64,000 nt of DNA, taken from the NCBI GenBank assembly GCA_019973575.1, contig BPUI01000006.1:30927-94926 (forward strand), written 5' to 3'. The position numbers and the translations under genes are program-made. This DNA comes from Gemmatimonadetes bacterium T265 (lineage in GTDB: Bacteria; Gemmatimonadota; Gemmatimonadetes; Gemmatimonadales; Gemmatimonadaceae). Numbering within the stretch: position 1 is the stretch's first letter; every line of letters begins with the position of its first letter. The notes beneath the pieces are model-generated. The model ran no database searches, was not told the DNA's origin, and saw only the letters and a program-made list of their open reading frames with translations. Positions 25,434 to 34,752 of this stretch are shown here, one piece after another.

Positions 25434-28400
25434 GCCGACGCCCGTTAGTTAGGTCACGCCACCGCGGCCCGCGCGTCGGGGTGCCCGGCGTGCGGGGCCT
25501 CACCCGGGGCCTCGCGGTCGCGTGCGGGACGGCGCTCGCCGGCGGCGTCCTGCACCCGGCGCGCGCCGCCGCGCAGCGGGTGCAGATCACGCAGGCCGCG
25601 CCGGCGGCGGCGGGGACGACAGGACCCAACTGGGCCGCGGTGACGGTGCAGTTCAGCGGCTCGTACGGGACGACGAAGTCGTGCACCGCGGCGTGCGTCT
25701 TCCTCCCCTACGACTACAGCCCCACGGCGAACGCGCTCCAGTTCACGGTCAACGGCGTACGGCAAGACCGGCTACTCCGCGTCACCAACACCGCGGAGAG
25801 CTGCACCAACAACAGCGACGGCACGCAGAGCTGCCAGCGGACGTACACGGCGACGAACGGCAAGCTCACGCTCCCGCCGAACGCGCCGACGACGCTGTTC
25901 GTGCAGCTCGCCCCGCCGAACGCGTCGGTCTCGCAGACCCAGTCGTTCGCGGTGAACGCGGCGAGTCGTGCCCACCCGCTCATCAGCGTCCGGCCGCACG
26001 AGGGGAGCAACCGGGACGTGAGCCGCTGCGCCGCGTCGTGCTTCGACGCGGTCGCGACGGTGAGCACGCCGGCGTACACGAGCCTCGACGTAGCGCGCGG
26101 CGTCAGCCTCGTCTACCGCAGCAACCGAGGCCGCGGCACGCTCATGCTCGACGTCGTCGACCCGTCGTCGCCCTCGGACCGCCCCGCGCGGATCGGCCTC
26201 CAGCTGCGCGACGCCGCTGGGCACCAGCTGGGCTGGGACAACGGGCTGACCGAGATGCAGTTCGCGCGGAGCCGCGACACCGTGCGCGTCGCGACCGAGT
26301 TCGGCGGGGGCGGCTACGGTCCGTCGACCGGGGCCTACCCGTACGAGATGACGGCGACGGTCACGAGCTACTGGACGGACGGGGACTACCGCATCCTCGA
26401 TGTGCCCGTCCGGCTCCCAGTGGAGGGCCAATGGGGGTCCCCGTACGGCGCCTTCTGGACCGTCGCGGGCGTGCGGACGATCCGGGGCAACACGGACGCC
26501 GGGCGGCCGACGATGACGCTGCTCGACGGCACGGGGACCGTGCAGGTCTTCGACGGCCAATGTATGCAGCTGACGCCGAGCTGTCACTTCACGCCGCCGC
26601 CGGGGGTCCCGGACGGGTGGATCGTCCCGGGGACCGACGGCGGCGATAGCCGCGTGGCGTACCAGCAGGCACTCGCGGGGGGGCTGTTCGCGGAGTACGA
26701 CGCGAACGGGAACGAAGTCGTGCTCATCACCCCCCTGGGCGCGCGAACCACCTTTTGGTGGCGCGGCGACGCGACCCGGCTCGACTCCATCGTCGACCCC
26801 GCGCACCAAAAGACCACCTTCCAGTACGATGGCAATAGCAAGCTCGCGGCGATCGTCGACCCGATGGGCCGCGCGACGCGCGTGACGGTTGACGGCAACG
26901 GGGACTTGGTGAGCGTGACGGACCCGCTGAACCAGGTGGCGACGTACGCGTACACGAGCCACCTCCTGACGCATTACACGCAGGTCGGCGGCGGGACGTG
27001 GGACTACACGTACGACGAGGCCGCCAAGCTCGCGTCTACGACCGCGCCGGCGATCCAGACGTACGCCGGGTCGAAGCGGCCGGTCACGCGCACGCTCTCG
27101 GAGGTCGGGCAGCGGCTCGTCGGGTACCACGCCGGCGGCGGGAGCGCGACGAACCCGCTGCCCGCGTATCTGCCGCGGGAGGCGGTCGACTTCGTCGTCG
27201 ACGCGGCGAGTGACACGACGGCGTGGCAGGCCGACCGCTTCGGGCAGCCGTTCTCTACCCGAATGCCGGACGGCTCCGTCGACAACGTCGCGACGGACGA
27301 GAACGGCTTTCCGACCCAGAGTCTCACCGCGAATGGGCACGACACGCGGGCGTACTACAATCCAGCCAAGCCGTGGCTGGTCGACAGCACGTGGGATGCG
27401 ACGACGAACCAGCGCGTGCGCTACACGTACGACGCGAGCAACTACGACGCGCTCCTGACCGCCACGGGCGACGTCACGCCGGTGACTAACACGTGGAGCA
27501 GCGGCCGGCTCGTGAGTAGCCAGACCGGCGCCGGCGGTCCCAAGACCCGGTACGTCTACCTCCGCGCTGGCGACGCACGCCCCGACAGCGTCGTCGACCA
27601 GAACGGGCACGCGACGGCCTACACGTACGCGTCGACCGGGCTCCAGAACACCACGGCGGCCCAGACGCCCGCGGGCACGACGCGCTACGGCTACGACGGC
27701 TACGGGCGCCTCCAGACGGTGACCAACCCGCGCGGCGACACGACGCACACCGACTACGACGCGCTCAACCGCGTGACGGCCACCGTCGACGGCCTCGGGC
27801 ACCGGACGCAGCAGCGGTACAACGCCCTGTACCCCACGGCGGTGGTCGACGCGAACAACGCGACGTACCAGAGCCAGGCGGTCAACGCGCTCGGCGGGGC
27901 GCAGGACTTCACCGACCCGACGAACCACCAGACCACCTTCATCCGCGACTCGGCGAACCGGGTCACTCAGCTGCACGACCGCCGCGGGCAGAACGTGTAC
28001 TACGGGTACGGCCGGATGGGCGACGTTACCGGCATCTCGGTCAGCGACGGCGCCGCCAGCACGTTCTACCAGGACCCCGCGGGCCACGTCAGCGTTGCGT
28101 CGAACCGCGAGGTGCTCGACTCGACGTTCTACGACAACGCGGGGCGGGTCACGCGCGAGACCCACCACTTCCCGAAGTTGGCCCAGGCGGGCGTGCCGGC
28201 CGACATGGAGGTGACCTCGCGCTACGACGTCCAGGGCCGCCGCGACACGGTGCAGCTCGGCTGGGTTAACCACTGGTCGCTCCCGCTCGCGCAGTACCGC
28301 TTCAACGCCCTCGGGCTCGTCGACACGATCGTCGATCCCGCAGGACAGACGACTACCATTGCGTACAACGCCGAAGGCGCGCTGCTCAGCCGGACGCTGC

Positions 28401-30127
28401 CTGGGGGGATCAGCGTCAGTGACATGCCGACCGCTCTGCACGAAGCGGGCGGGCAAACGTTCACGGGTAACGCCAAACTCGACACGTTGTTCGGGACGCT
28501 CCTCACGCCGGATAGCATCGGGCGGATCCGCGAGCGCATCGGGAACGGCACGAACAGCGGCCCCGGCTACCAATACGACAACGCCGGCCGGCTCACGAGC
28601 GTGTCGACGGTGCAGTACGGCACCTCCCCGAAAAACTGCACGCCGATCTACGGGTCGACCGGAGTCGTCCCGACCACCCCGGGCGAGCAGCCGACGCGGT
28701 ACTCCTGTACGGGAGGTCAGTCGACGCGCACCGAGACGCCCAGCGCGTCGTTCACGTACGACGCGGTCGGGAACCCGGCGTACGCGGGCGCGCAGCTGGC
28801 GGACAACGCCAACCGGCTCGCGGTCTTCAACGGCCAGAAGTACTTCTACGACGTCGCGGGCAACCGGTGGTCGCACACGGACGTCGACGGGACCTTCCGC
28901 GACCGCCCGGCGTGGAACGCCCTGGGCCAGCTCGTGGGCATCCAGGTCAGCAACGCGACGCTCCTGGCCGGCGCGGTGTACGACTCCGTCGACTTCGGCT
29001 ACGACGCGCTCGGGCGCCGGGTGCGCAAGACGCTCGTCGGCGCGGGCCGGACGACGTACTACGTGTGGGACGGCGACCAGGTCGCGGCCGAGCTCGACGG
29101 GCAGGGCCACGTCACCGCGGGCTATGCTTACTACCCGGGCACGGACCGGCCGCACAGCGTGCGGCTGAACATGCTCAGCGGGGTCGGCGACACGACGTAC
29201 TACTACGTCCAGGGCGACGCGCCGGGGAACGTGCTCGGGCTCCTGCGGCCGAACGGCACAGTGGCCGCGCAGTACCAGGTCGACGCGTGGGGCCAGCCGA
29301 CGGCGATCAGCGAGCCGGGGCTTCAGGGCTGGAAGCAGCCGTACCTGTTCGCCGGGCGCGCGTACGACCGCGAGACAGGGCTCTACTATAACCGCGCGCG
29401 CTACTACGACCCGCAGGGCCGGCGCTTCCTCAGCGAGGACCCGGCCGGGCCCGCCGGCGGCGTCAATCTCTACGTCTACGCCGGCAACGACCCGGTTAAT
29501 AACCTCGATCCGAGCGGGACGACGTGCGCGACGTACGCGGAGGTTGAGTACCACCACTACTCCGACGGCTCAGTCGAGATGGAGATACTCGGCTACGAAA
29601 CTGAGTGCAGCGGGGGGAGTGGCGGTGGCAGCGGGAGTCAACAGCAGCCGAAACCACCGAAACCGAAGTCGCCCAAAGAATGTAGCGATCGAACTGCCAC
29701 CAACTTTACAAAGGAGCACGCAGCTGATGCGACCAAGCTGGCGCAACAACTCGGAGTTCCGACAACTTTTGTTCTCGCTGTCGCTGGCGACGAGAGTTTT
29801 TCCGGTAGAGCTGACGGTGCAACTATCGGTAACAACTATTTTGGACTACACGTCGGAGCACCCGGCTCGTATGGGGGGTATCTACGACCGAATGGCAAGC
29901 GTTCTCTGCTTGCCGGATTCGATCCAAGTTTGGGGTTTATGGGATCGGGTCAAAGCTTCGTGACAATCGCTGACAAAACTTTGTCCGGCGTCGCAGATCG
30001 AAGTGATACAGCCGCTTTTTTCACAGCGATGCACAGCAGGTTCGGGCTGGGAGATTCCACCGGCCGTTACGTACACAAGCTTACAGTGGACGTACGGGAT
30101 GCTCAAACTCGACTCAATTGTCCTTGA
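25430..30127 (+). CDS. Secreted Rhs/YD-repeat protein with C-terminal toxin domain
   Basis: 1,565 residues. Residues 1-47 are an export signal (VACGTALAGGVLHPARAAAQ). About 400 residues of beta-rich N-terminal domain follow, then many YD repeats (for example YDEAAKLAST, YDGYGRLQTV, YDNAGRLTSV, YDALGRRVRK), the cage-forming shell of Rhs proteins. The conserved core ends with FAGRAYDRETGLYYNRARYY and NLYVYAGNDPVNNLDPSG, where self-cleavage normally occurs. The last ~200 residues are a separate toxin: a Gly/Ser/Pro linker, then KLAQQLGVPTTFVLAVAGDE and IGNNYFGLH, resembling glucosaminidase/muramidase folds with a possible catalytic Glu in GDESF. Base composition drops sharply from about 29,560 on. 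No PAAR or VgrG sequence is present, so export is probably Sec-dependent. Confidence 0.88.
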   Translation: MSRRPLVRSRHRGPRVGVPGVRGLTRGLAVACGTALAGGVLHPARAAAQRVQITQAAPAAAGTTGPNWAAVTVQFSGSYGTTKSCTAACVFLPYDYSPTANALQFTVNGVRQDRLLRVTNTAESCTNNSDGTQSCQRTYTATNGKLTLPPNAPTTLFVQLAPPNASVSQTQSFAVNAASRAHPLISVRPHEGSNRDVSRCAASCFDAVATVSTPAYTSLDVARGVSLVYRSNRGRGTLMLDVVDPSSPSDRPARIGLQLRDAAGHQLGWDNGLTEMQFARSRDTVRVATEFGGGGYGPSTGAYPYEMTATVTSYWTDGDYRILDVPVRLPVEGQWGSPYGAFWTVAGVRTIRGNTDAGRPTMTLLDGTGTVQVFDGQCMQLTPSCHFTPPPGVPDGWIVPGTDGGDSRVAYQQALAGGLFAEYDANGNEVVLITPLGARTTFWWRGDATRLDSIVDPAHQKTTFQYDGNSKLAAIVDPMGRATRVTVDGNGDLVSVTDPLNQVATYAYTSHLLTHYTQVGGGTWDYTYDEAAKLASTTAPAIQTYAGSKRPVTRTLSEVGQRLVGYHAGGGSATNPLPAYLPREAVDFVVDAASDTTAWQADRFGQPFSTRMPDGSVDNVATDENGFPTQSLTANGHDTRAYYNPAKPWLVDSTWDATTNQRVRYTYDASNYDALLTATGDVTPVTNTWSSGRLVSSQTGAGGPKTRYVYLRAGDARPDSVVDQNGHATAYTYASTGLQNTTAAQTPAGTTRYGYDGYGRLQTVTNPRGDTTHTDYDALNRVTATVDGLGHRTQQRYNALYPTAVVDANNATYQSQAVNALGGAQDFTDPTNHQTTFIRDSANRVTQLHDRRGQNVYYGYGRMGDVTGISVSDGAASTFYQDPAGHVSVASNREVLDSTFYDNAGRVTRETHHFPKLAQAGVPADMEVTSRYDVQGRRDTVQLGWVNHWSLPLAQYRFNALGLVDTIVDPAGQTTTIAYNAEGALLSRTLPGGISVSDMPTALHEAGGQTFTGNAKLDTLFGTLLTPDSIGRIRERIGNGTNSGPGYQYDNAGRLTSVSTVQYGTSPKNCTPIYGSTGVVPTTPGEQPTRYSCTGGQSTRTETPSASFTYDAVGNPAYAGAQLADNANRLAVFNGQKYFYDVAGNRWSHTDVDGTFRDRPAWNALGQLVGIQVSNATLLAGAVYDSVDFGYDALGRRVRKTLVGAGRTTYYVWDGDQVAAELDGQGHVTAGYAYYPGTDRPHSVRLNMLSGVGDTTYYYVQGDAPGNVLGLLRPNGTVAAQYQVDAWGQPTAISEPGLQGWKQPYLFAGRAYDRETGLYYNRARYYDPQGRRFLSEDPAGPAGGVNLYVYAGNDPVNNLDPSGTTCATYAEVEYHHYSDGSVEMEILGYETECSGGSGGGSGSQQQPKPPKPKSPKECSDRTATNFTKEHAADATKLAQQLGVPTTFVLAVAGDESFSGRADGATIGNNYFGLHVGAPGSYGGYLRPNGKRSLLAGFDPSLGFMGSGQSFVTIADKTLSGVADRSDTAAFFTAMHSRFGLGDSTGRYVHKLTVDVRDAQTRLNCP

Positions 30128-30140
30128 AAGGGTCATACTC

Positions 30141-30569
30141 ATGAATTCGAGTCACCGATTGCTCGTAACTGGTCTGCTATTCACTTGGCTAACTACCGCG
30201 CACGTCAGCGAACTCTCGGGGCAGAACAGAGCGCCTAGCATCACCGAGAAAGAGGCGCACGAGCTTGCAGTTGCGACTCTGACAGCTCAGGCACGGCGGT
30301 TCAAATCAATGGAGTTCGACTCGTTACACACCCCAACACCAGAAGGCTTTTATCTGTTTTCTATTACAGCAGATACGCCGGACGGTATCAGTCCAGTCAT
30401 GGGGCATTTCGCGGTGAACAAAAACACAGGCGATGTTTGGGACCTAACCGTGTGTGAGAAGAGGACCTCAGTAGCCTTTGCGCGGCTCCGACGCATGTTA
30501 CGACCACATGGATCGACGTCGCCCACAGAGACCCCTCGCAGGTCGCGGACTGCGCCGTGCGTTCAGTAG
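30141..30569 (+). CDS. Putative exported immunity protein for the Rhs toxin
   Basis: 142 residues from ATG 30141, 13 bp after the Rhs stop. It begins with a signal peptide (SSHRLLVTGLLFTWLTTAHV then SELSG), so it acts outside the cytoplasm, as immunity to a cell-wall-cutting toxin should. The mature part (EKEAHELAVATLTAQARRFK, GFYLFSITADTPDG, HFAVNKNTGDVWDLTVCEKR) fits a small alpha/beta protein. Its base composition matches the low-GC toxin domain, suggesting that they moved together. I recognise no named family; the role rests on position, signal peptide and composition. Confidence 0.62.
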   Translation: MNSSHRLLVTGLLFTWLTTAHVSELSGQNRAPSITEKEAHELAVATLTAQARRFKSMEFDSLHTPTPEGFYLFSITADTPDGISPVMGHFAVNKNTGDVWDLTVCEKRTSVAFARLRRMLRPHGSTSPTETPRRSRTAPCVQ

Positions 30570-30615
30570 TGAATCATTTTGGGATTTCAGGAGTCGCGGA
30601 GGCCTAAGCAGTGAG

Positions 30616-30666
30616 CCCGAACGGGCTGAGTCGCGCCGATATCCGGCGCGACTCAGCCCGTTCGGG
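30616..30666. terminator. 23-bp perfect inverted repeat, bidirectional terminator
   Basis: Left arm 30616-30638 and right arm 30644-30666 are exact complements (each begins CCCGAACGGG when read inward) around an ATATC loop. It sits between the convergent immunity gene and the sigma-54 activator gene; the activator's stop codon (30653-30655) lies inside the right arm. Confidence 0.75.
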
Positions 30667-31720
30667 CCCGCGACACGACATCCTTCACTCGAATGCCGAG
30701 CCGCTCCAACCGTCGGTACAACGTGGCACGCGCCACACCGAGCGTCCGTGCCGCCCGCTCGGTGTCACCGGCGCACACGCGTAGCAACTCTACAAGCTCT
30801 CGGCGCTCCGCGTCCACGGTGTGGGGCGGCGCTGCCCGTCCCTGCGCAGCACTTGCGGCGTCCACGTCTCGCCCCGCGCTCACCGCCAGCGGCGGTCGAC
30901 GCGGCAGCGCCTGCCGCACAGCTTCTACATCCACGACTGGCCCGGTGCACCACGCGAGCGCTCGCGCCACGACGTGCCGCAACTCCCGCACGTTCCGGGG
31001 CCAATCGTACGCCATCAATCGCTCGAGCGCCGCTTCCGTAAACGCACGCGCTTCAGCGCCCTCGACCTGGACGGCAAAGTGGCGCACGAGTAAGGGTACG
31101 TCCGACCGCCGCGCCGCGAGCGGCGGCACGTGGAGTACGATGCCCGCAAGCCGCTCCGCGAGGTCCTCGCGGAACCGACGTGCGTCGACCAGCTGATCGA
31201 CATCATCGTTCGTGGCCGACACCACGCGGAAATCGCTGCACCGGTCGGCGCGGGCCCCCACGGGACGGTACACCTTCGTCTCGATCGCGCGCAGTAACTT
31301 CGCCTGTGCCGCTGCCGGAAGGCCACCAATCTCGTCCAGGAAAACCGTCCCGCGGTGCGCTTCGGTGAGGTAGCCCGGCGTGTCGGCCGTAGCGCCCGTG
31401 AATGCGCCGCGGACGGAGCCGAAGACAGCGGCCTCGAAGAGCGGTTCGGCGACAGCGCAGACGTTGAAGGCGACGAACTCGCCACATCGGCCGCTCGTGA
31501 CGTGCACCGCCCGCGCGACCAGTTCCTTCCCCGCCCCGGTCGGGCCCTGCACGAGCACCGGTAGTGCGGTCCGTCCCGCGCGCACGACGTCTTCCCGGAG
31601 GTGCCGCATCGCGCCCGACTCGCCCATCAAGAGCGGCGCGATTCGGGCGACGGCCGCGGCGTCGGCCCCGGCGCGCCGCTCGGACGTCCCGCGCCCCGTC
31701 GGGGGGGGCGCCGTGCTCAC
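30653..31720 (-). CDS. Sigma-54-dependent transcriptional activator
   Basis: 355 residues from a GTG overlapping the gspD stop. AAA+ domain: Walker A VQGPTGAGKELVARAV, the sigma-54 contact loop RGAFTGATADTPGYL, Walker B GTVFLDEIGGLP, and DWPRNVRELRHVV near the end of the module. A Fis-type helix-turn-helix (ERAARTLGVARATLYRRLER) closes the protein. No receiver, GAF or PAS domain precedes the AAA+ core, so its activity is probably governed by a partner or constitutively. Being the last gene of the type II secretion operon, it may regulate that operon, but I found no convincing -24/-12 promoter upstream of gspE. Confidence 0.88.
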   Translation of the reverse strand: MSTAPPPTGRGTSERRAGADAAAVARIAPLLMGESGAMRHLREDVVRAGRTALPVLVQGPTGAGKELVARAVHVTSGRCGEFVAFNVCAVAEPLFEAAVFGSVRGAFTGATADTPGYLTEAHRGTVFLDEIGGLPAAAQAKLLRAIETKVYRPVGARADRCSDFRVVSATNDDVDQLVDARRFREDLAERLAGIVLHVPPLAARRSDVPLLVRHFAVQVEGAEARAFTEAALERLMAYDWPRNVRELRHVVARALAWCTGPVVDVEAVRQALPRRPPLAVSAGRDVDAASAAQGRAAPPHTVDAERRELVELLRVCAGDTERAARTLGVARATLYRRLERLGIRVKDVVSRARTG

Positions 31721-33375
31721 GGCCGCGCGGCGCCCGAGCGGCGCTCCAGTGGGCGGGTCACGGCCTCGGCGTCGGCGTCGGTCCGGATGATCCGCGGCGT
31801 GAGAAACAGGAAGAACTCGGTCTCGGTCGACTGCCGGCTGGCGTGTCCGAACAGGCCGCCCACGAGCGGGATGCTCGACAGCACGGGGATGCCGCTCTGG
31901 GTCGCCTGTCGTTCGCGGTCGGCGAGCCCGCCTAACACGACGGTCTGGCTGTCGCGCACCAGCAACACGGTCTGGACGGTGCGCGTGGAGATCACCGGCG
32001 CGCCGAACTGCACTTCCGCGGTCGCCGAGCTCACCTCCTGCGTGACCGCGATGCTCACGAACCCGTCGCCGCTGATTGTCGGCTTGACGACGAGCTTCGT
32101 GCCGACCTCGCGGTACTGCACCACCTGGTCGCGCGCGGCGTTGTCCGTAGGGAGTGCGCGCGACACCTGCACGAACGGCTGCTGGCTCCCGACGAGGATC
32201 TCGGCGGCCTCGTTGTTCGTCGCCAGGACGACGGGGCGCGAGAGGATCCGCGCGTCGCCGCGCGCGGCCGCGGCGCGGAGCGTGGCGTCGAACTGGATGG
32301 CCCCGGCCGCTTTCATGATGCGGAGCGCGAAATCCCCGAGCCCGAGCGTCGGCGTGGTCGCGCCGCCGACGGTCACGCTGTTCACGCCGGAAACGCCCTG
32401 CACGGGCGTCTGCGGGACGGTGCTCTCCACGCCGAAGTCGAAGCTGCGGGTCCGGCTCACCTCCGCGATGACGACCTCGATCAGCACCTGCAGGGGCCGG
32501 ACGTCGAGCTCGCGCACGGCGGCCTGCACGAGGTCGGCGTCGGCGCGGCTGGCGCGGACGAGGAGCGCGTTCGTACCCGCGTCGGGGATGATCGTCACCT
32601 CGCCGGCGAAGGCGGCGGTCCGCCCCGCCGCGCCCGCGACCGGCTGCGCGACACCTGCCGCCGCATTCCCGGCGGGAGTCCCGGCGGACGGCTGTCCCGG
32701 GACGAACGGCGCGACGGCGGTCGGGCCGAGCTGCTGCCCAAGAGTCGGCGCGTAGCCGCGGGCACCCGGCTCCCCGAGCGCCGAACTCCGGCCGTAGAGC
32801 GCGTTCACCGTCGCGGCCACGTCCGCGGCGCGCGCATGGCGGAGTCGGATGACGAAGAGTTCGGGCCCGCCCGGTGCGGCGCCGCCGGGAAACATCGGTG
32901 AGCCCGCAGGCGCGACGGGGTCGGGCGCCGCGGGGCGTGGGACTTCCTTCGGGCGCACCCGGTACAGCCCGGCGACACTGTCGGTGACCAACTCCCACCC
33001 CTGGGCCTCGACGAGCCCGCGGAGCAGTCGGGGGACGGCGGCACGCGGCACCCCGCGCGCCGTTTCCAGCGTCACGCGCGGGGCCGGCGCGCCCGGCAGC
33101 GTGGGGGTGCCCACGAGGACCGGCCGGTCGAGGTAGCGCCCGAGCGCCTGGACCGCGACGCGCAGGTCGACGTCCACGAGCCGGACGTCGACCATACTGT
33201 CCGCGGTGGAGACGAACTCGGGGCCAGCGGTGCGCCGCTGCGCGTTCGCCGACGGCGCGCCGACGAGCGCGCTTGCGAGCAGCGCGCCGCCGAACGACAG
33301 CGTCCGGCGCGACCGCGCCGCCGGGCGCCGACGCGGGGTCCGTCGTTTGTTAGGCGGCGTGTGTCGCGCGCTCAC
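31717..33375 (-). CDS. gspD: Type II secretion secretin GspD
   Basis: 552 residues from a GTG (coupled to the previous stop). Signal sequence FGGALLASALVGAPSANAQR. N-domains include DVRLVDVDLRVAVQALGRYL and the KH-like N1 segment FVIRLRHARAADVAATVNAL; a Pro/Ala-rich insert follows. The C-terminal secretin domain is typical: PLQVLIEVVIAEVSRTRSFD, LSRPVVLATNNEAAEILVGS, VGTKLVVKPTIS, QTVVLGGLADRERQ and VPLVGGLFGHASRQSTETEF, FLFLTPRII. It forms the outer-membrane channel. Size is somewhat smaller than E. coli GspD (about 650) because fewer N-repeats are present. Confidence 0.92.
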   Translation of the reverse strand: MSARHTPPNKRRTPRRRPAARSRRTLSFGGALLASALVGAPSANAQRRTAGPEFVSTADSMVDVRLVDVDLRVAVQALGRYLDRPVLVGTPTLPGAPAPRVTLETARGVPRAAVPRLLRGLVEAQGWELVTDSVAGLYRVRPKEVPRPAAPDPVAPAGSPMFPGGAAPGGPELFVIRLRHARAADVAATVNALYGRSSALGEPGARGYAPTLGQQLGPTAVAPFVPGQPSAGTPAGNAAAGVAQPVAGAAGRTAAFAGEVTIIPDAGTNALLVRASRADADLVQAAVRELDVRPLQVLIEVVIAEVSRTRSFDFGVESTVPQTPVQGVSGVNSVTVGGATTPTLGLGDFALRIMKAAGAIQFDATLRAAAARGDARILSRPVVLATNNEAAEILVGSQQPFVQVSRALPTDNAARDQVVQYREVGTKLVVKPTISGDGFVSIAVTQEVSSATAEVQFGAPVISTRTVQTVLLVRDSQTVVLGGLADRERQATQSGIPVLSSIPLVGGLFGHASRQSTETEFFLFLTPRIIRTDADAEAVTRPLERRSGAARP

Positions 33376-34031
33376 GGCCGCCCCCCGAACGGCAGCAGCG
33401 CCCCCGCGGCCGCCGTCTGCGCGCCGCCGACGCCGCCCGTCCCGGACGTCAGATGCCACGCCGTGTCCGGGGCCGCGACGACCAGCGTGTCCCGTGTGAT
33501 GCGTCGCACCCGGAGTCCCGCGAGCGTGTCGCCCGCCCGGACGAGGACCCCGCCCTCCCGGCCCGGCACCCCGCCGAGCACGGCCGCCCATTCCGACCGG
33601 CCGCCGACGAAACCCTGCACCACGAGGTGCGGCCGGGTACTCGGCAGGCCGCCGGACGGTGCCGCCCAGACGCGGGGCGGCGGATCCGGGGCGCCGTACG
33701 CGACGAGAGCCGGCTGGTGCGTGAGACGGAACGGATCGTAGGCTGCGAGCAGCGCCGCGGCCGATGTGAGAACCAACGGTGAACGCGGCGCCGGGGCCGC
33801 CGAACGACGTGTCACCTGCGTCATCCCGATGGGGAACGGGGGCGCCGGCATCGGCGCGCGCCACCCGACCACGGCGAGTGCGGCGCCGCCCAACGCGCCA
33901 CTCCAGAGCAGGGCCTCGACGACGCGCGACGGGTGCACGGGGGAAGGACGGAGTGGCATCGGGCGGGGCGGGAGGGAAGGCAGGAAGGAAGAGCGTTCCG
34001 GGGTCCGCGGCGGCCCGGACGCGGCGGGCAT
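33372..34031 (-). CDS. gspC: GspC/PilP-like inner-membrane linker protein
   Basis: 219 residues if translation starts at ATG 34031, which overlaps the gspM stop (TAATG); ATG 33959 would give 195. One membrane segment (VVEALLWSGALGGAALAVVG) follows a short cytoplasmic tail. Periplasmic part: YDPFRLTHQPALVAYGAPDP, LVVQGFVGGRSEWAAVLGGV, VLVRAGDTLAGLRVRRITRDTLVV. That is the homology-region fold that contacts the secretin, as in GspC and PilP. Sequence identity is low, so the assignment leans on position directly before gspD. Confidence 0.7.
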   Translation of the reverse strand: MPAASGPPRTPERSSFLPSLPPRPMPLRPSPVHPSRVVEALLWSGALGGAALAVVGWRAPMPAPPFPIGMTQVTRRSAAPAPRSPLVLTSAAALLAAYDPFRLTHQPALVAYGAPDPPPRVWAAPSGGLPSTRPHLVVQGFVGGRSEWAAVLGGVPGREGGVLVRAGDTLAGLRVRRITRDTLVVAAPDTAWHLTSGTGGVGGAQTAAAGALLPFGGRP

Positions 34032-34747
34032 TACTGGGCGCGCTCCCCGCCGAGTACCAGGACGCCTAACGAATGGCCGGCGGCGACGCCCGTCGTCACG
34101 AGCGCCTCGACGACGAGGGCCGCGTGCAACGTTTCGGCGCGCGTCGGCGCCGCGCCCGGCTCGGGTTGCGTAACCGTCAGTTCTCGGACGGCGAGCCGTC
34201 CGTCGCTCCGCTCGAGGGCCGCAAGGAAGGACGCGAGCCCGCGGACGTCGCCCGTCACGTCCGTCCGCGCGGTCACGCGAAAGAGGTGGGCGGCACAGGT
34301 ACCCGGGCTCGGGCACGGCCTATGGTCCCCGGTCGTCCTGCCCCGCGGAGTAGCAACAGTCGTCATCGCTGCGGTCGGCGCGGCGAGGAGCGGGGTGGCC
34401 GCGCGGAGTTCGACGGGGCCGAGCTGAACACCCGCCGCGGTCGCGAGGGCGCCCATGCGCTCGGCCAAGGCGGGGCCGGCCGTCGCGGCGGAGCCGCTCA
34501 CGAGGAGCGTGGCTTCCTCGTCCTGCGCGCGGCGTTCCCACGCGCGGATGCGGTCGCGGTGTCCGGCGGCGTCGTGCACATCGGCGCGCGCGCGCGCGAC
34601 CGCCGCTTGCAGTTCGCCCGCCGCGGCGCGGTGCTCCGATACCCAGCGCCACCACGTCGGCACGCCGCGCCCCATAACGAGCACGCACCCGACCACGGCC
34701 AGGCCCACACGCGCGGTGCGTCGATCACGATCGGAGAGCGATGTCAC
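34031..34747 (-). CDS. gspM: GspM/PilO-like assembly protein
   Basis: 238 residues from a GTG. One N-terminal membrane helix (ARVGLAVVGCVLVMGRGVP), a coiled-coil-like stretch (EHRAAAGELQAAVARARADV) and a ferredoxin-like periplasmic domain (LFRVTARTDVTGDVRGLASF, LAALERSDGRLAVRELTVTQ). That layout is GspM/PilO. It lies 5 bp after gspL and overlaps gspC. Confidence 0.75.
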   Translation of the reverse strand: MTSLSDRDRRTARVGLAVVGCVLVMGRGVPTWWRWVSEHRAAAGELQAAVARARADVHDAAGHRDRIRAWERRAQDEEATLLVSGSAATAGPALAERMGALATAAGVQLGPVELRAATPLLAAPTAAMTTVATPRGRTTGDHRPCPSPGTCAAHLFRVTARTDVTGDVRGLASFLAALERSDGRLAVRELTVTQPEPGAAPTRAETLHAALVVEALVTTGVAAGHSLGVLVLGGERAQ

Positions 34748-34752
34748 GCCTG

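Noticed and set aside
25772..29557. Very long minus-strand open frame opposite the Rhs gene
   Set aside because: It is a GC-rich mirror frame, Arg/Val-rich without domains; the plus strand has clear YD repeats and the Rhs core.
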